DNA of 64,000 nt from contig OY970201.1 of the NCBI GenBank assembly GCA_963708245.1, positions 2,976,001-3,040,000 on the forward strand, in the 5' to 3' direction. Source of the stretch: CAVYXK01 sp963708245 (GTDB lineage Bacteria; Pseudomonadota; Alphaproteobacteria; Acetobacterales; Acetobacteraceae). Position 1 is the first letter of the stretch. Each line of letters begins with the position of its first letter. Below the pieces are notes generated by a model. That model saw only the letters and a program-made list of their open reading frames with translations, made no database searches and had not been told where the DNA came from. The translations under genes were made by a program, and so were the position numbers. Of this stretch, positions 52,463 to 61,845 are shown piece by piece.

Positions 52463-53899
52463 ATGTCCCGCCTGGTGGTTGTCTCGAACCGGGTCGCGCC
52501 GATCACCGAGGGCGAACCGGCGGCGGGCGGGCTGGCTGCCGGAGTGCTGGACGCGCTGCGCGCGCAGGGTGGGTTGTGGTTCGGCTGGAGTGGCGACGTG
52601 TCGGCGGAAGCGGAGCCGACCCTGCATCCGGCTCGCACGGTGGGGGCGATCACCGTGTTCACGGTGGACCTGTCGCGGCGCGATTACGACGAGTTTTACC
52701 GCGGCTTCGCTAACGGCACGCTGTGGCCGGTGCTGCACTACCAGATCGGGCTGGCGCGGTTCGACTGGGGCGAGTTCGCCGGCTATCGGCGGGTGAACGA
52801 GCTGTTCGCGCAGTCCTTGGCGCGACTGTTGCGCCCGGACGATCTGGTCTGGGCCCATGACTACCACTTGCTTTATCTCGCCGATGCGCTCCGGGCGGCT
52901 GGTATCAACAACAAGCTGGGGCTTTTTCTGCACACGCCGTTCGCGGAGCCTGGCGTGCTGATGACGGTACCGGCGCACGCCGAGCTGGTGCGCGCCATGT
53001 GCGGCTTCGACCTGCTAGGGTTCCAGACTGAGACGGACCGCACCGCCTTCGTCGATTATGTCACCCGCGCGGGCGGTGGGTCTGTGCTGCCGGACGGACG
53101 GCTTGCGGTGTTCGGACGCGTCGTGAAGGCTGGCGTCTATCCGATCGGGGTGCAGATCGACGAGGTCCGGGCAGAGGCTGAACATCCGGCGCACCGGCGC
53201 CAGGCACTGCGGCTGCGCAACGATCTCGACGGGCGGCAGTTGATCCTGAGCGTGGACCGCCTGGACTACTCGAAGGGCCTGCGCCAGCGCTTCCTTGCCT
53301 TCGAGAGGTTTCTGCAGGACGCGCCCGATCACCACGGCCAAGTGGTCTTCATGCAGATCGCTCCACCGTCGCGTGGCGACATCCAGACCTATCGCGAGAT
53401 CCGTCGCGAGTTGGAAGCCGAGGCGGGACGGATCAACGGCCGGTTCGCCGATCTCGACTGGGCGCCGCTACGATACCTCAACCGCAGCTTCCCTCGCGAC
53501 GCGCTGATGCCGCTCTATGCGGAAGCACGGATCGGGTTGGTGACGCCGCTGCGCGACGGGATGAATTTGGTGGCCAAGGAATATGTCGCGGCACAGGATC
53601 CGGACGATCCCGGCGTGCTGGTGCTGTCGCAATTCGCCGGCGCTGCGCGCGAACTGACCGCGGCGCTGATCGTCAACCCGTACGACGAGGCGGGGATTGC
53701 CGGCGCACTGGCGCAGGGCCTCGCTATGACAATCGAAGAGCGACGGGCGCGGCACGTGGCGATGCTGGACGTGATGCGGCTCAACAGCTTGGATGCTTGG
53801 CGCGATAGGTTCATCACCGATCTTCGGACTATCGATGACGCGGGTCGGCAGCCGACTATACTGCGTGCTGCACGAGGGCAACGAAGGAGCCTGCCATGA
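52463..53899 (+). CDS. otsA: Trehalose-6-phosphate synthase
   Basis: A 478-aa GT20 enzyme joining UDP-glucose to glucose-6-phosphate. It starts MSRLVVVSNRVAPITEGEPA. Landmarks are GGLWFGWSG near residue 36, VWAHDYHLL near 130, LGLFLHTPFAEP near 151, SVDRLDYSKGLRQRFLAFER near 265 and LRDGMNLVAKEYVAAQ near 365. No otsB phosphatase gene follows, so that step must be encoded elsewhere. The gene starts 53 bases after the ABC exporter, and its stop overlaps the start of the dioxygenase gene. Trehalose protects against osmotic and drying stress. Confidence 0.94.
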   Translation: MSRLVVVSNRVAPITEGEPAAGGLAAGVLDALRAQGGLWFGWSGDVSAEAEPTLHPARTVGAITVFTVDLSRRDYDEFYRGFANGTLWPVLHYQIGLARFDWGEFAGYRRVNELFAQSLARLLRPDDLVWAHDYHLLYLADALRAAGINNKLGLFLHTPFAEPGVLMTVPAHAELVRAMCGFDLLGFQTETDRTAFVDYVTRAGGGSVLPDGRLAVFGRVVKAGVYPIGVQIDEVRAEAEHPAHRRQALRLRNDLDGRQLILSVDRLDYSKGLRQRFLAFERFLQDAPDHHGQVVFMQIAPPSRGDIQTYREIRRELEAEAGRINGRFADLDWAPLRYLNRSFPRDALMPLYAEARIGLVTPLRDGMNLVAKEYVAAQDPDDPGVLVLSQFAGAARELTAALIVNPYDEAGIAGALAQGLAMTIEERRARHVAMLDVMRLNSLDAWRDRFITDLRTIDDAGRQPTILRAARGQRRSLP

Positions 53900-54780
53900 C
53901 TGTCAGCATTCGCCAGCTTCACCCGGTGTTCGTCGGCGAAGTGTCAGGGGTGACGCTGGCGCAGCCGATCTCCGCCGAGGACGTGGCGTCCATAGAGGCG
54001 GGTATGGACCGGTACGCGGTGCTGGTGTTACGCGATCAAGAGATTACCGACGAGCAGCAGATGGCGTTCACCCGCAATTTCGGTGAAATCGAGGATGCGC
54101 GCGGCGGCAACATCACGCAGAGCCATGAGCATCGGCTGACCCGCGGGATGATCGATGTCTCGAATCTTGGGAAGGACCACAAGCCGCTCGGCCGCGGCGA
54201 CCGGCGGCGGTTGTTCAACCTCGGAAATCGGCTCTGGCACTCCGACAGTTCGTTTCGCGCCATCCCGGCAAAATACTCCCTGCTGTCAGGCCGTATGGTG
54301 GCCACGCGAGGCGGTGACACCGAGTTTGCCGACATGCGCGCCGCGTACGATGCACTCGATGAGCGGACCAAAGCGGAAGTCGAAAACCTGGTCTGCGAGC
54401 ATTCGCTGATCTATTCGCGTGGCTCGCTGGGTTTCACCGAGCTGACTGAAGAAGAACGAGCGATGTTTCGTCCGGTCCGCCAGCGACTGGTGCGCGTGCA
54501 TCCGGTGACCGGGCGAAAGTCGCTCTACCTGTCCTCTCATATCGGCGGAATCGTCGGCTGGCCGCGGCCGGAGGCGCTGGCCTTCATCCGCGACCTGACG
54601 GAGCATGCGACACAGCCGCAATTCGTTTATGCGCACAAGTGGCGGAAATGGGATCTGGTGATGTGGGACAACCGCCAGACCATGCACCGGGTGCGACGCT
54701 TCGACGATGACGAGGTACGGGATATGCGGCGCACCACAGTCGCGGGGGATGCGCCGACCGTCGCGCAAGAGGCTGCATAG
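53896..54780 (+). CDS. TauD/TfdA-family Fe(II)/2-oxoglutarate dioxygenase
   Basis: A 294-aa cytosolic oxygenase. The iron-binding facial triad appears as LWHSDSSF (His-x-Asp) near residue 114 and the distal His in DNRQTMHRVRRF near 260, with the 2-oxoglutarate-binding Arg just after. The lid region RMVATRGGDTEFADMRAAYD is typical. The family oxidises taurine, 2,4-D or other small acids. Its ATG lies within the otsA stop region (4-base overlap), so it is translated with otsA. That link is unusual, and the substrate is unknown. Confidence 0.88.
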   Translation: MTVSIRQLHPVFVGEVSGVTLAQPISAEDVASIEAGMDRYAVLVLRDQEITDEQQMAFTRNFGEIEDARGGNITQSHEHRLTRGMIDVSNLGKDHKPLGRGDRRRLFNLGNRLWHSDSSFRAIPAKYSLLSGRMVATRGGDTEFADMRAAYDALDERTKAEVENLVCEHSLIYSRGSLGFTELTEEERAMFRPVRQRLVRVHPVTGRKSLYLSSHIGGIVGWPRPEALAFIRDLTEHATQPQFVYAHKWRKWDLVMWDNRQTMHRVRRFDDDEVRDMRRTTVAGDAPTVAQEAA

Positions 54781-54815
54781 CGTATCCTGCGATCACCTGA
54801 CGCCGCGCGGCACGA

Positions 54816-56690
54816 TCAGCGCGGATACAGCCCGATGCTGTCCGCAACACTGTCGGCGATTTGCTCCTTCGTGATGACGCCGAGGATTTTGTTGCCTTGC
54901 AGGAAGCCCGCTCGCGGGATCACCAATGCCATTGCCGCGTTCTTGCGCTTCATCCGGGCAATCACGTCGAAAGTCGCGGCATCCTCCCGGACGACGGTAA
55001 AGTTGCCGCGCGCCAACTCACCAAGCTTCACCTCAACTCCGCCTGCTCCGACCGCGCGCCGCAAGTCCATATTGACGCGGAGAACCCCGGCGATGTGACC
55101 TCCCCGCGTGACCACGACATGACGCAGCCCGCCCGCGCTCTCTGACATCGACAGAAACGCCGAGAAGGTGGTCAACTCGTCGAGGATAGCCACATCCCGC
55201 AGCATTGCGTCACGGGCGCTGCGCACGAGGAACAGGTTGGCGTGCAGCCCCCGCGGCATCGCGTGTCCGCGACGAACCAGCTTCATCGTGTAGATGCTTT
55301 CCAGCGACAGTATGCGGCGCACGCCGAGGCTGAGCGCGACAGCCACAATCATCGGCAGCACGATGTTGTAGTCTCGCGTCATCTCGAAGATCATCGTCAC
55401 GGCAGTCATGGCGGCGCCGGTGCCGCCGCCCACCATCGCCCCCATCCCGACCATCGCGAAAGCCGGCAGGCTGACCGGCACGCCGGGCAGCACCGCGGCA
55501 ACCAGGCTTGCGAACGCCGCGCCGAGGCTCGCGCCCATGAACAGCGACGGTGAAAAAATCCCGCCCGATGAGCCGGATCCGAGGCTGATCGTGGTAGCGA
55601 AGAGCTTGCACACGAACAACAGCAGCAGAAACCCGCCCGCGGCCAATTGACCGGCGAGGGTTGCCTGTATCGTCGCGTAGCCGACGCCTTCCACGTAGTA
55701 GTGGCCGGCGGTGACCAGCAGCACGTACATCAGCACGCCGACCAGGAGCATGCCGAGGGCGTGACGCAGATAGCTACCGGGGATGCGCGCGAAGAGATCC
55801 TCGGCCCAGTGCAGTGAACGCACGAACAAAGCCGCCGCAGCACCGACGATCGCGCCCAGCACCGCGTATAGCAGCAGCGTGACGGCGCTGACCGGCTCGT
55901 TGGTCATTGCCATGAGTTGCGCCGGTACCGCGAAGGCTGGATGGGCGCCGAAGAACAGCCGGCCGATGACCGTGGCGGTCCCCGTGGCTAGTGCAACCGG
56001 CAGGAATGTATTGACGCTGACTTCCGGCATCATCAGCTCGGTCGCGAACATCACGCCACCGATCGGCGTGTTGAAGGTGGCGGCGATGCCGGCTCCGGCT
56101 CCGGCGGCGACAAGGGTGATGCGCTGCGCTATTGGCATCGCGATCACCTGACCAAAAGTCGAACCCAGCGCAGAGCCGATCTGGATGATCGGTCCTTCGC
56201 GTCCGACCGCTGCGCCGGTCCCGATCGCCAGTGCCGAGGCGACCGACTTCGCAACAGCGACGATGGGTCGGATTATCCCGCCCTGGTAGTATATCGCGTC
56301 CATCACTTCTGGGACGCCGTGTCCCTTCGCCTCGGGAGCGAACGTGTTGACAATGAAGGTGACGCCCAGCGAGCCGATCACCGGCACCAGGATGACCAGC
56401 GCTCCCCACGGCGATGGAGGGGTAAACAGGCTCGCGTCGTAGGCGAACGACAGGTGACCAAGAAACAACAAATTATGCACGAAGCCGATCAGGTCGCGAA
56501 AGAACACCGCCCCGAGGCCGGTGATGATCCCCACGACCAGGGCGAGTCCACAAATCGACCACAGGCTGAACGGCCGCGGCTCCCGTCCCCCGGCGATGCC
56601 CGCTGTCGCCAAAGGCTCTTCGTGTCCGTCAGGGGCGGACGCCGAAGCCACATCCTCCGTTACCGTCGAGCGATCCGCGACGCTGCGCAA
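54816..56690 (-). CDS. ClC-family chloride channel/antiporter with CBS domains
   Basis: A 624-aa membrane protein. The ClC pore signatures are present: KGHGVPEVMDA near residue 114, GREGPIIQIGSALGS near 154 with the gating Glu, and GSGSSGGIFSPSLFMGASLG near 375. About 18 membrane helices are followed from residue 480 by two cytoplasmic CBS-like repeats (SARDAMLRDVAIL... and ELARGNFTVVREDAATFDVI) that sense adenine nucleotides in relatives. It moves chloride, possibly in exchange for protons. It is convergent with the dioxygenase gene 35 bases away. Family certain; channel versus antiporter not settled. Confidence 0.9.
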   Translation of the reverse strand: MRSVADRSTVTEDVASASAPDGHEEPLATAGIAGGREPRPFSLWSICGLALVVGIITGLGAVFFRDLIGFVHNLLFLGHLSFAYDASLFTPPSPWGALVILVPVIGSLGVTFIVNTFAPEAKGHGVPEVMDAIYYQGGIIRPIVAVAKSVASALAIGTGAAVGREGPIIQIGSALGSTFGQVIAMPIAQRITLVAAGAGAGIAATFNTPIGGVMFATELMMPEVSVNTFLPVALATGTATVIGRLFFGAHPAFAVPAQLMAMTNEPVSAVTLLLYAVLGAIVGAAAALFVRSLHWAEDLFARIPGSYLRHALGMLLVGVLMYVLLVTAGHYYVEGVGYATIQATLAGQLAAGGFLLLLFVCKLFATTISLGSGSSGGIFSPSLFMGASLGAAFASLVAAVLPGVPVSLPAFAMVGMGAMVGGGTGAAMTAVTMIFEMTRDYNIVLPMIVAVALSLGVRRILSLESIYTMKLVRRGHAMPRGLHANLFLVRSARDAMLRDVAILDELTTFSAFLSMSESAGGLRHVVVTRGGHIAGVLRVNMDLRRAVGAGGVEVKLGELARGNFTVVREDAATFDVIARMKRKNAAMALVIPRAGFLQGNKILGVITKEQIADSVADSIGLYPR

Positions 56691-56905
56691 GGAACTCCGC
56701 CTCTTTGGACCCGTATCGCGTGAATGCCGACACGGGTGTGGACACGTCTGATTACAGTAGATGCGCCTGCCGGGCCGGTGGCAAGCTATGGCACTCGACT
56801 GAGGTCAGGCGGGCGTAGCACCATGTCTTGGTCTCGGTCGCATTCGCGGCCCAAAGCGGCCAAATAATGAGTATCCCAGGACCTACAGGCGAGGGGCGTT
56901 CGGAG

Positions 56906-57226
56906 ATGCCAGTTCCATGCCTCCCCATCCAGTGGCCAAGCACACTGCAAGAGAGTGGCCCGGCGGAGGATCCTACAATCGTTCTGTCGGGTACGGCACA
57001 GGTCGGTTCCACGCCATTTCGCATTGTGGCGATACGCGTTGAGCCGCGGCTCCGATTCATGCCCGACTACAAGTCGGACATTGCTGGCACGATCTATGAC
57101 CGCGAAGTGCTGGAAACGCTGCTCGAGGAACTGGGCGAGGTCTCGGACACCGATCATCCACTCACTCTCGAGCTTGCGACAGGCGTTTACGTCCTGTGGA
57201 TGGTGCCAATTTCGGGGACCTGCTGA
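56906..57226 (+). CDS. Hypothetical acidic protein
   Basis: A 106-aa ORF I do not recognise, with an acidic beta/alpha pattern (PTIVLSGTAQVGSTPFRIVA, VLETLLEELGEVSDTDHPLT). I start at the ATG at 56906 behind a GAGGGG/CGGAG region; an ATG at 56867 is an alternative. The protein-like composition and the stop just before the convergent transketolase gene favour a real gene. There is no signal peptide or membrane segment. Confidence 0.5.
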   Translation: MPVPCLPIQWPSTLQESGPAEDPTIVLSGTAQVGSTPFRIVAIRVEPRLRFMPDYKSDIAGTIYDREVLETLLEELGEVSDTDHPLTLELATGVYVLWMVPISGTC

Positions 57227-57285
57227 CCGTCGCGCACAGCCGCACCGTGCCGCAGCAGTGGCGTCTAGGCGCTCCGCGAGGCTTG

Positions 57286-59157
57286 CTATGAAATTGCGCA
57301 CACCGCCTCCACAATATGTCTTGCCGAAATGCCGAAGGCGTCAACGAGTTCATCCGGCTTGCCGGAGTGCGGCATCTCCCGCACCGCGATGAGCTGCGAC
57401 TTGGCAGGGGCGACGCTGGCCTGCGCGAGGGCGGACAGGACCGCCTCGCCTATTCCCCCTTCCGCCCAGTGATCTTCCACGGTGATCAGCCGACCGCCTG
57501 TGGCGGCAATCTCCTTGGCGAGCTCTTTTCCGTCGATGGGTTTGACGCAATAAAGGTCGACCACCCGCACGGCTATGCCTTCTGCCTTCAACTGATCGGC
57601 GGCCTTTAGCGCCTCGTGTAAGGTGACTCCCGCGCCGATCACCGCCACTTTATCTTGCGGGCTCTGTCGGAGCACCTTGAATCCAGGGATCGGAAACTTC
57701 TCGTCCTTCGAGTAGAGGATCGGAAATTTCGGCCGGGACGTGCGCAGATAGTTGATGCCTGCACGCCCCACCATGGTTTCCGTAAGCCTCTCCGCGGAGA
57801 TGGCATCGCTTGGGTAAAGAACGGTCGAGGAATGAACGGCGCGAAATATCGCGATATCCTCCAGCGCCATCTGCGATGGACCGTCCTCGCCGATCGAAAC
57901 GCCGCAATGCGAGCCGCACAGGTTGATGTTGCTCCGGCTGATCGCCGCCATGCGTACCTGGTCATAGGCGCGGGCCAGGAAGCACGCAAAGGTATCAAGG
58001 AAAGGCACCTTGCCGCGCGCGGCGAGTCCTACGCCCGCGCTCACGAGATTCTGCTCGGCGATGTAGCCCTGATAGAAATGATCCGGGAAGGCGTCGCCAA
58101 ATATTTCCGAGAAAGTCGAGTTCTTCACGTCGCCCGAAATAGCCACGATGTGCGGATTCACCGCGCCCAGTCGCTTGAGGGCAAATCCGTAAGCCTCGCG
58201 TGTCGCGACAGGCTTTGAAGGATCGTAGTCTGGCGGCGCAGGAGCCGGGAAATTCGGAGGTTTAGGCAATGACGTCCTGGCATAGGACTTGCCGGGGTCA
58301 GGGGGCAGATCGATTGCCGGTCCGATTTCCTTGATCGCGGCAGCGAGCTGATCCTTCGGAATCGCCCTGCCATGCCAATGCTCCTTGCCGGCGATGGAGC
58401 TTACTCCATGACCTTTAATCGTCCGCGCGAGGATTGCCTGCGGTTGGCCATTCGTCGCCTTGGCGTGATCGAGGGCGGCGAGCACGGCGGCGACATCGTG
58501 GCCATCAATGATTTCTGTCGCCCAGCCTTCCGAGTCGAATTTCTTGCGGTAAACTTCCATGTCGTGCCGGTACATTGTCGGTTCGCTTTGGCCCAACGCA
58601 TTGACGTCAGCCAGAACCGTGAGGTTATCGAGTTTGTAATGTGCGGCGAACGCTGCCGCCTCCCACACTTGGCCCTCAGCCATTTCGCCATCGCCCATCA
58701 GCACGTAGACACGCGTTGGACTCTTATCCATACGCGCGCCGATCGCGAGCCCCGAACCGACAGATAATCCCTGGCCAAGCGAACCTGTCGCGGCGTCGAC
58801 ACCGGGAATACGCGGTGTCGGATGGCCTTCTAGCTCGCTTGAAAATTCGCGCAACGTCATCAGGCGCGACTCCGGGAAAACGCCTGCCTCAGCGAACGCG
58901 GCGTACAGGACCGGCGCGGCGTGGCCTTTGGAGAGGACGAAACGATCGCCATCCGGCGAGTTAGGGTCTTTCGGATCAAACTTCATCGCATAGAAAAACG
59001 TTCCGGCCACCAGCTCTGCCGCGGACATGCAGGATGTCGGATGTCCGGAACCAGCCGCGGTTGTCGACATCATCGAAAGAATGCTCAATCGTTTTGCTTT
59101 TTGTCTTATGGCCTCGATAGTTGCTGCGGATGGCGCGGTAGCGGTAGTGGCAGTCAT
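57286..59157 (-). CDS. tkt: Transketolase
   Basis: A 623-aa ThDP-dependent enzyme of the pentose-phosphate or Calvin-type pathway that moves two-carbon ketol units. Landmarks include GSGHPTSCMSAAEL near residue 36, the ThDP/Mg motif VLMGDGEMAEGQVWEAAAFA near 151 ending in N, the pyrimidine-binding GYIAEQNLVSAGVGLAARG near 365 and GPSQMALEDIAIFRAVHSS near 425. It is shorter than the 660-aa E. coli type and resembles the animal-like or TktA2-like subgroup. Upstream lie a truncated aldo/keto reductase and other stress-type genes. Confidence 0.92.
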   Translation of the reverse strand: MTATTATAPSAATIEAIRQKAKRLSILSMMSTTAAGSGHPTSCMSAAELVAGTFFYAMKFDPKDPNSPDGDRFVLSKGHAAPVLYAAFAEAGVFPESRLMTLREFSSELEGHPTPRIPGVDAATGSLGQGLSVGSGLAIGARMDKSPTRVYVLMGDGEMAEGQVWEAAAFAAHYKLDNLTVLADVNALGQSEPTMYRHDMEVYRKKFDSEGWATEIIDGHDVAAVLAALDHAKATNGQPQAILARTIKGHGVSSIAGKEHWHGRAIPKDQLAAAIKEIGPAIDLPPDPGKSYARTSLPKPPNFPAPAPPDYDPSKPVATREAYGFALKRLGAVNPHIVAISGDVKNSTFSEIFGDAFPDHFYQGYIAEQNLVSAGVGLAARGKVPFLDTFACFLARAYDQVRMAAISRSNINLCGSHCGVSIGEDGPSQMALEDIAIFRAVHSSTVLYPSDAISAERLTETMVGRAGINYLRTSRPKFPILYSKDEKFPIPGFKVLRQSPQDKVAVIGAGVTLHEALKAADQLKAEGIAVRVVDLYCVKPIDGKELAKEIAATGGRLITVEDHWAEGGIGEAVLSALAQASVAPAKSQLIAVREMPHSGKPDELVDAFGISARHIVEAVCAIS

Positions 59158-59220
59158 AAGACCTCTCCCTCAGGTTCCGACTTCTGATTTTACCCGTTTC
59201 ACGATGGTTCGGCGAGCGGC

Positions 59221-59565
59221 TTACTCGACATAGTCGAGCCAGAGTCGCTGGCGACTCGCCTCGAAGGCGGGTTTGACCCGCTCAGGACGATGATTGTTAT
59301 TCCAGAGCTTCGTGGTGACGAACACATCCTTCCGCTGAATCGTCCCCGCCTTAAACACCTCCTGCATCGCATCGCCGACCGCTTGTTCATTGCGATAGCG
59401 CTCCGAGCAATCGAAGTGACGAAACCCCACTTCCAATGCGGTCTTGGTTGCCCGTCCGGTCGCGAGGGGATCCGGAATCAACGTACCAAACCCGAGGGCA
59501 GGAATTGCACCAGATCCGTGGGCGAGGGAGATCTTTGCATAGCGAAGAGTGTCGGTCGCTGCCAT
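59221..59565 (-). pseudogene. Truncated aldo/keto reductase
   Basis: A 114-aa ORF covering only the first third of an aldo/keto reductase. GSGAIPALGFGTLIPDP is followed by ALEVGFRHFDCSERYRNE (catalytic Asp and Tyr) and VFVTTKLWNNNH with the catalytic Lys. It stops at WLDYVE, exactly where the family normally continues LDYVDLYLIH. The transketolase gene begins 63 bases further on. A deletion has removed the rest, including the cofactor-binding part, so it is not functional. Confidence 0.75.
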
Positions 59566-59639
59566 GCTTGTACTCCTCCGTTCTGAGATCTAGCTCGGCA
59601 CGAGGAAGCGTTGGAGCGCCACCTCGCGCCGTTTGCATC

Positions 59640-60020
59640 TCATCGCATCAGCTCGACCCATTGAGCGCGCGAAGGCCCCGGCTCGAACGCATCGCCGAAG
59701 TATTGGGTCTCGCGGGCCACCTTCCCATCTTTGAACTCCATGATGCTCACCGTGTAAGACGGTTGCCCGTCGTAAGTAAGGACGAATTCAGTGACCCAGA
59801 GGTCGGCAGAGCCGAGGATACGCCGCACGGTGAAGCGCTTCATGTTCGGCTGTGCGAAGCGAGACGCCTGAATATTGCGCCGGCCGCGGATGCGCTCGGC
59901 CGACTGCGGATACTCAAGCACAGCGTCCTCTCGGTAGATTTGGTGTTCCACCTCGAAGTCATTCGCGTCGGATGCAGCCCAGTGGGCATCCAATGCCGCT
60001 CGAATCTCCCAGTCTTCCAT
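59640..60020 (-). CDS. SnoaL/NTF2-like protein
   Basis: A 126-aa protein with the cone-shaped NTF2-like fold pattern: MEDWEIRAALDAHWAASDAN, YREDAVLEYPQSAERIRGR, FTVRRILGSADLWVTEFVLT and VSIMEFKDGKVARETQYFGD. Family members are polyketide cyclases, isomerases or small binding proteins. GAGGGA seven bases before the ATG at 60020 selects this start over one seven codons upstream. Neighbouring truncated oxidoreductases suggest a remnant detoxification cluster. Confidence 0.78.
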   Translation of the reverse strand: MEDWEIRAALDAHWAASDANDFEVEHQIYREDAVLEYPQSAERIRGRRNIQASRFAQPNMKRFTVRRILGSADLWVTEFVLTYDGQPSYTVSIMEFKDGKVARETQYFGDAFEPGPSRAQWVELMR

Positions 60021-60036
60021 TTCAATCTTCCCTCGC

Positions 60037-60072
60037 GTCACCGGTGCACCCTATGTCACCGGTGCACCCTAT
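60037..60072. repeat. 18-bp exact tandem duplication
   Basis: GTCACCGGTGCACCCTAT occurs twice in direct succession (60037-60054 and 60055-60072), just upstream of the NTF2-like gene. Each unit contains the palindrome CACCGGTG, so it may be a duplicated operator half or a replication slippage product. Confidence 0.7.
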
Positions 60073-60102
60073 TTGGTACAAGTCACCGTGATGTCAGCCA
60101 AA

Positions 60103-60318
60103 TTATCTTAATCCGCCGCCGCAGCTCCTCGACTGGGGCGGAAAGCCCTTCTGCCTGACGTCCTCGTTGCAGAGTTGGATCGGGGCGATATCGAAGGTTT
60201 CGAGTGTCATGCCGGCCGGCGCCAGCTCCTGCACCGCGCGCAACGCCGCGGTGTTGAACGAGCCGCGCCGTAAGCTGCCGGAGATGCCGAGAATACGTAC
60301 TGTTCCGCTGTCGCTCAT
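60103..60318 (-). pseudogene. Truncated NADPH-dependent FMN reductase
   Basis: A 71-aa ORF with the start of the flavodoxin-like FMN_red family: RILGISGSLRRGSFNTAALR (the FMN-phosphate loop), then LAPAGMTLETFDIAPIQLCN and EDVRQKGFPP. Intact members have about 180 residues. Here the frame ends after RSCGGGLR, and the flavin-ring and active-site parts are missing. Confidence 0.7.
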
Positions 60319-60411
60319 GGGATGCTCCCGCTGGTGACCAATCTCCGACGAGTTTGGCTGCGCTCCAATCGATGCGCAATGCCCGTTTCGGCACAGATTG
60401 GGCGAACGCGC

Positions 60412-61683
60412 CTATCTCTGCGCCTCGGTGTACGGGAAGCGGAGCAGGCCCGACTTGTAGCGGTCAGGGTAAAGAATGACCTCGGTTTTCGGTTCAGTGA
60501 ATTGCGCCATGTCGTGGCCATGCACGCCCTGGAACTGCACCTCCAGGACACGGGCCTCCGTCCACTCGCCGTTGGGGCCGAACGTCACCGGCCCGGCGAC
60601 CGTGTCGAAGCTATGGCTGCGCAAATAGTCGGCTAGCTTTGCCTGATCGAGGCTCTTGGTTCCCTCCACCGCATCGCCGAGGATCTGCAAGTCGGCGTAG
60701 GCGAAGGGCGGCAGATAATAACCGAGGGGATCGACACCTGATCGCCCAGCCTTGGCCTGATATTCCTTCAGGAAGTCCATCGTCGCCGGCGTCTTGAGCG
60801 CGCCAAAGGGCAGCCAGAAATCGTAATCGACGATACCATTCAGTAGTGGTCCAAGCTGCATCTTGATAGACGTGCTCTGCAGACCGACCATGCCGCCGCC
60901 GAACATCTTGGTCTTCAGCCCAACCTCGCTCGCTGCGCGGATCATCCCGACAGTGTCGGGCGGATAAGAGGCGACGAACACCATGTCCGGGTTGGTCGCC
61001 TGGATGGCGCGCACGATCGGGCTAAAGTCGGCGGTGTTCGGCGGATATGTCTGGTTATAGACAACCTTGAAACCGTCTTGTTTTGCGAGCGCAATTGCTC
61101 CTTCGATCGCGTTCTTCGGGAATTCGGCGTCTGCCCCGACGATGGCAAGCGTCTGCGGTTTCGGCTGGTGCGCTGTGGCGACGGCGAAGAACGGCGCCGA
61201 GAAGCTCTGCTTCGGCTGCGGACCGCCGGTGGGCGTGACCGAGAAATACCGATCGTAATGGAACTGGCTGTTCACCGCGAGACCCAGCAGGCCGAGAAAG
61301 GTGCGCTGGTGCGCCATGATGACCGGCATAGCCGGAGCGACCATATTGGTCGCATAGCCGCTGACCACGAGATCGACGTTATCAACGTCGAGGAGCTTGG
61401 TGTAGATGCCCGGAACCACCGCTGGATTGCTCTGATCGTCGTAGTAAATGAGCTTGACCGGCCGGCCCAGTAGCCCGCCCTTGGCATTCGTGTCCTCGGC
61501 CCAGATCTGCATTGCCAGCAGCGCCGCCTTCCCATTTGGAGCTAGCCCGCCAGTCAACGCCATACCGAACCCGATGGTGATCGGTTCCGCGGCCTGCGCG
61601 GCGGGAGCGGTCCCTGTCGGCAGCACGGCAATCCCGAGAACAGCAGCAAGCACGCCATTACGGATCAGTTCCAGCCGCCTCAT
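60412..61683 (-). CDS. LivK-type periplasmic binding protein (Peripla_BP_6)
   Basis: A 423-aa secreted receptor of branched-chain-amino-acid-type ABC importers. A signal peptide (MRRLELIRNGVLAAVLGIAV, cleavage after AQA) precedes ITIGFGMALTGGLAPNGKAA, LIYYDDQSNPAVVPGIYTKL near residue 85 and VDLVVSGYATNMVAPAMPVI near 108. GGGAGGAA before the ATG is a strong ribosome-binding site. No permease or ATPase gene lies nearby, so it is an orphan receptor whose ligand could be an amide, aromatic acid or amino acid. Confidence 0.88.
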   Translation of the reverse strand: MRRLELIRNGVLAAVLGIAVLPTGTAPAAQAAEPITIGFGMALTGGLAPNGKAALLAMQIWAEDTNAKGGLLGRPVKLIYYDDQSNPAVVPGIYTKLLDVDNVDLVVSGYATNMVAPAMPVIMAHQRTFLGLLGLAVNSQFHYDRYFSVTPTGGPQPKQSFSAPFFAVATAHQPKPQTLAIVGADAEFPKNAIEGAIALAKQDGFKVVYNQTYPPNTADFSPIVRAIQATNPDMVFVASYPPDTVGMIRAASEVGLKTKMFGGGMVGLQSTSIKMQLGPLLNGIVDYDFWLPFGALKTPATMDFLKEYQAKAGRSGVDPLGYYLPPFAYADLQILGDAVEGTKSLDQAKLADYLRSHSFDTVAGPVTFGPNGEWTEARVLEVQFQGVHGHDMAQFTEPKTEVILYPDRYKSGLLRFPYTEAQR

Positions 61684-61764
61684 TCTTGGTTCCTCCCACG
61701 CTGGTCGCGTAGGCGCATCCTAGAGCAGGTTCACCTAGACTGGAACCGAGTGCACGCTCCCGAT

Positions 61765-61828
61765 CATTGCGAGCGAAGCGAAGCAATCTCCCGCACCTCG
61801 ACGGGATTGCTCCGCTGCGCTCGTAATG
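61765..61828. repeat. Dispersed alphaproteobacterial inverted repeat
   Basis: The arm CATTGCGAGCGAAGCGAAGC plus AATC at 61765-61788 is inverted almost perfectly at 61805-61828. This is a common intergenic repeat type in Rhodospirillales and Bradyrhizobium relatives. It lies between the LivK-like and Tim44-domain genes and may end or stabilise their transcripts. Confidence 0.7.
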
Positions 61829-61845
61829 ACGATGGTCGGCGCGCT

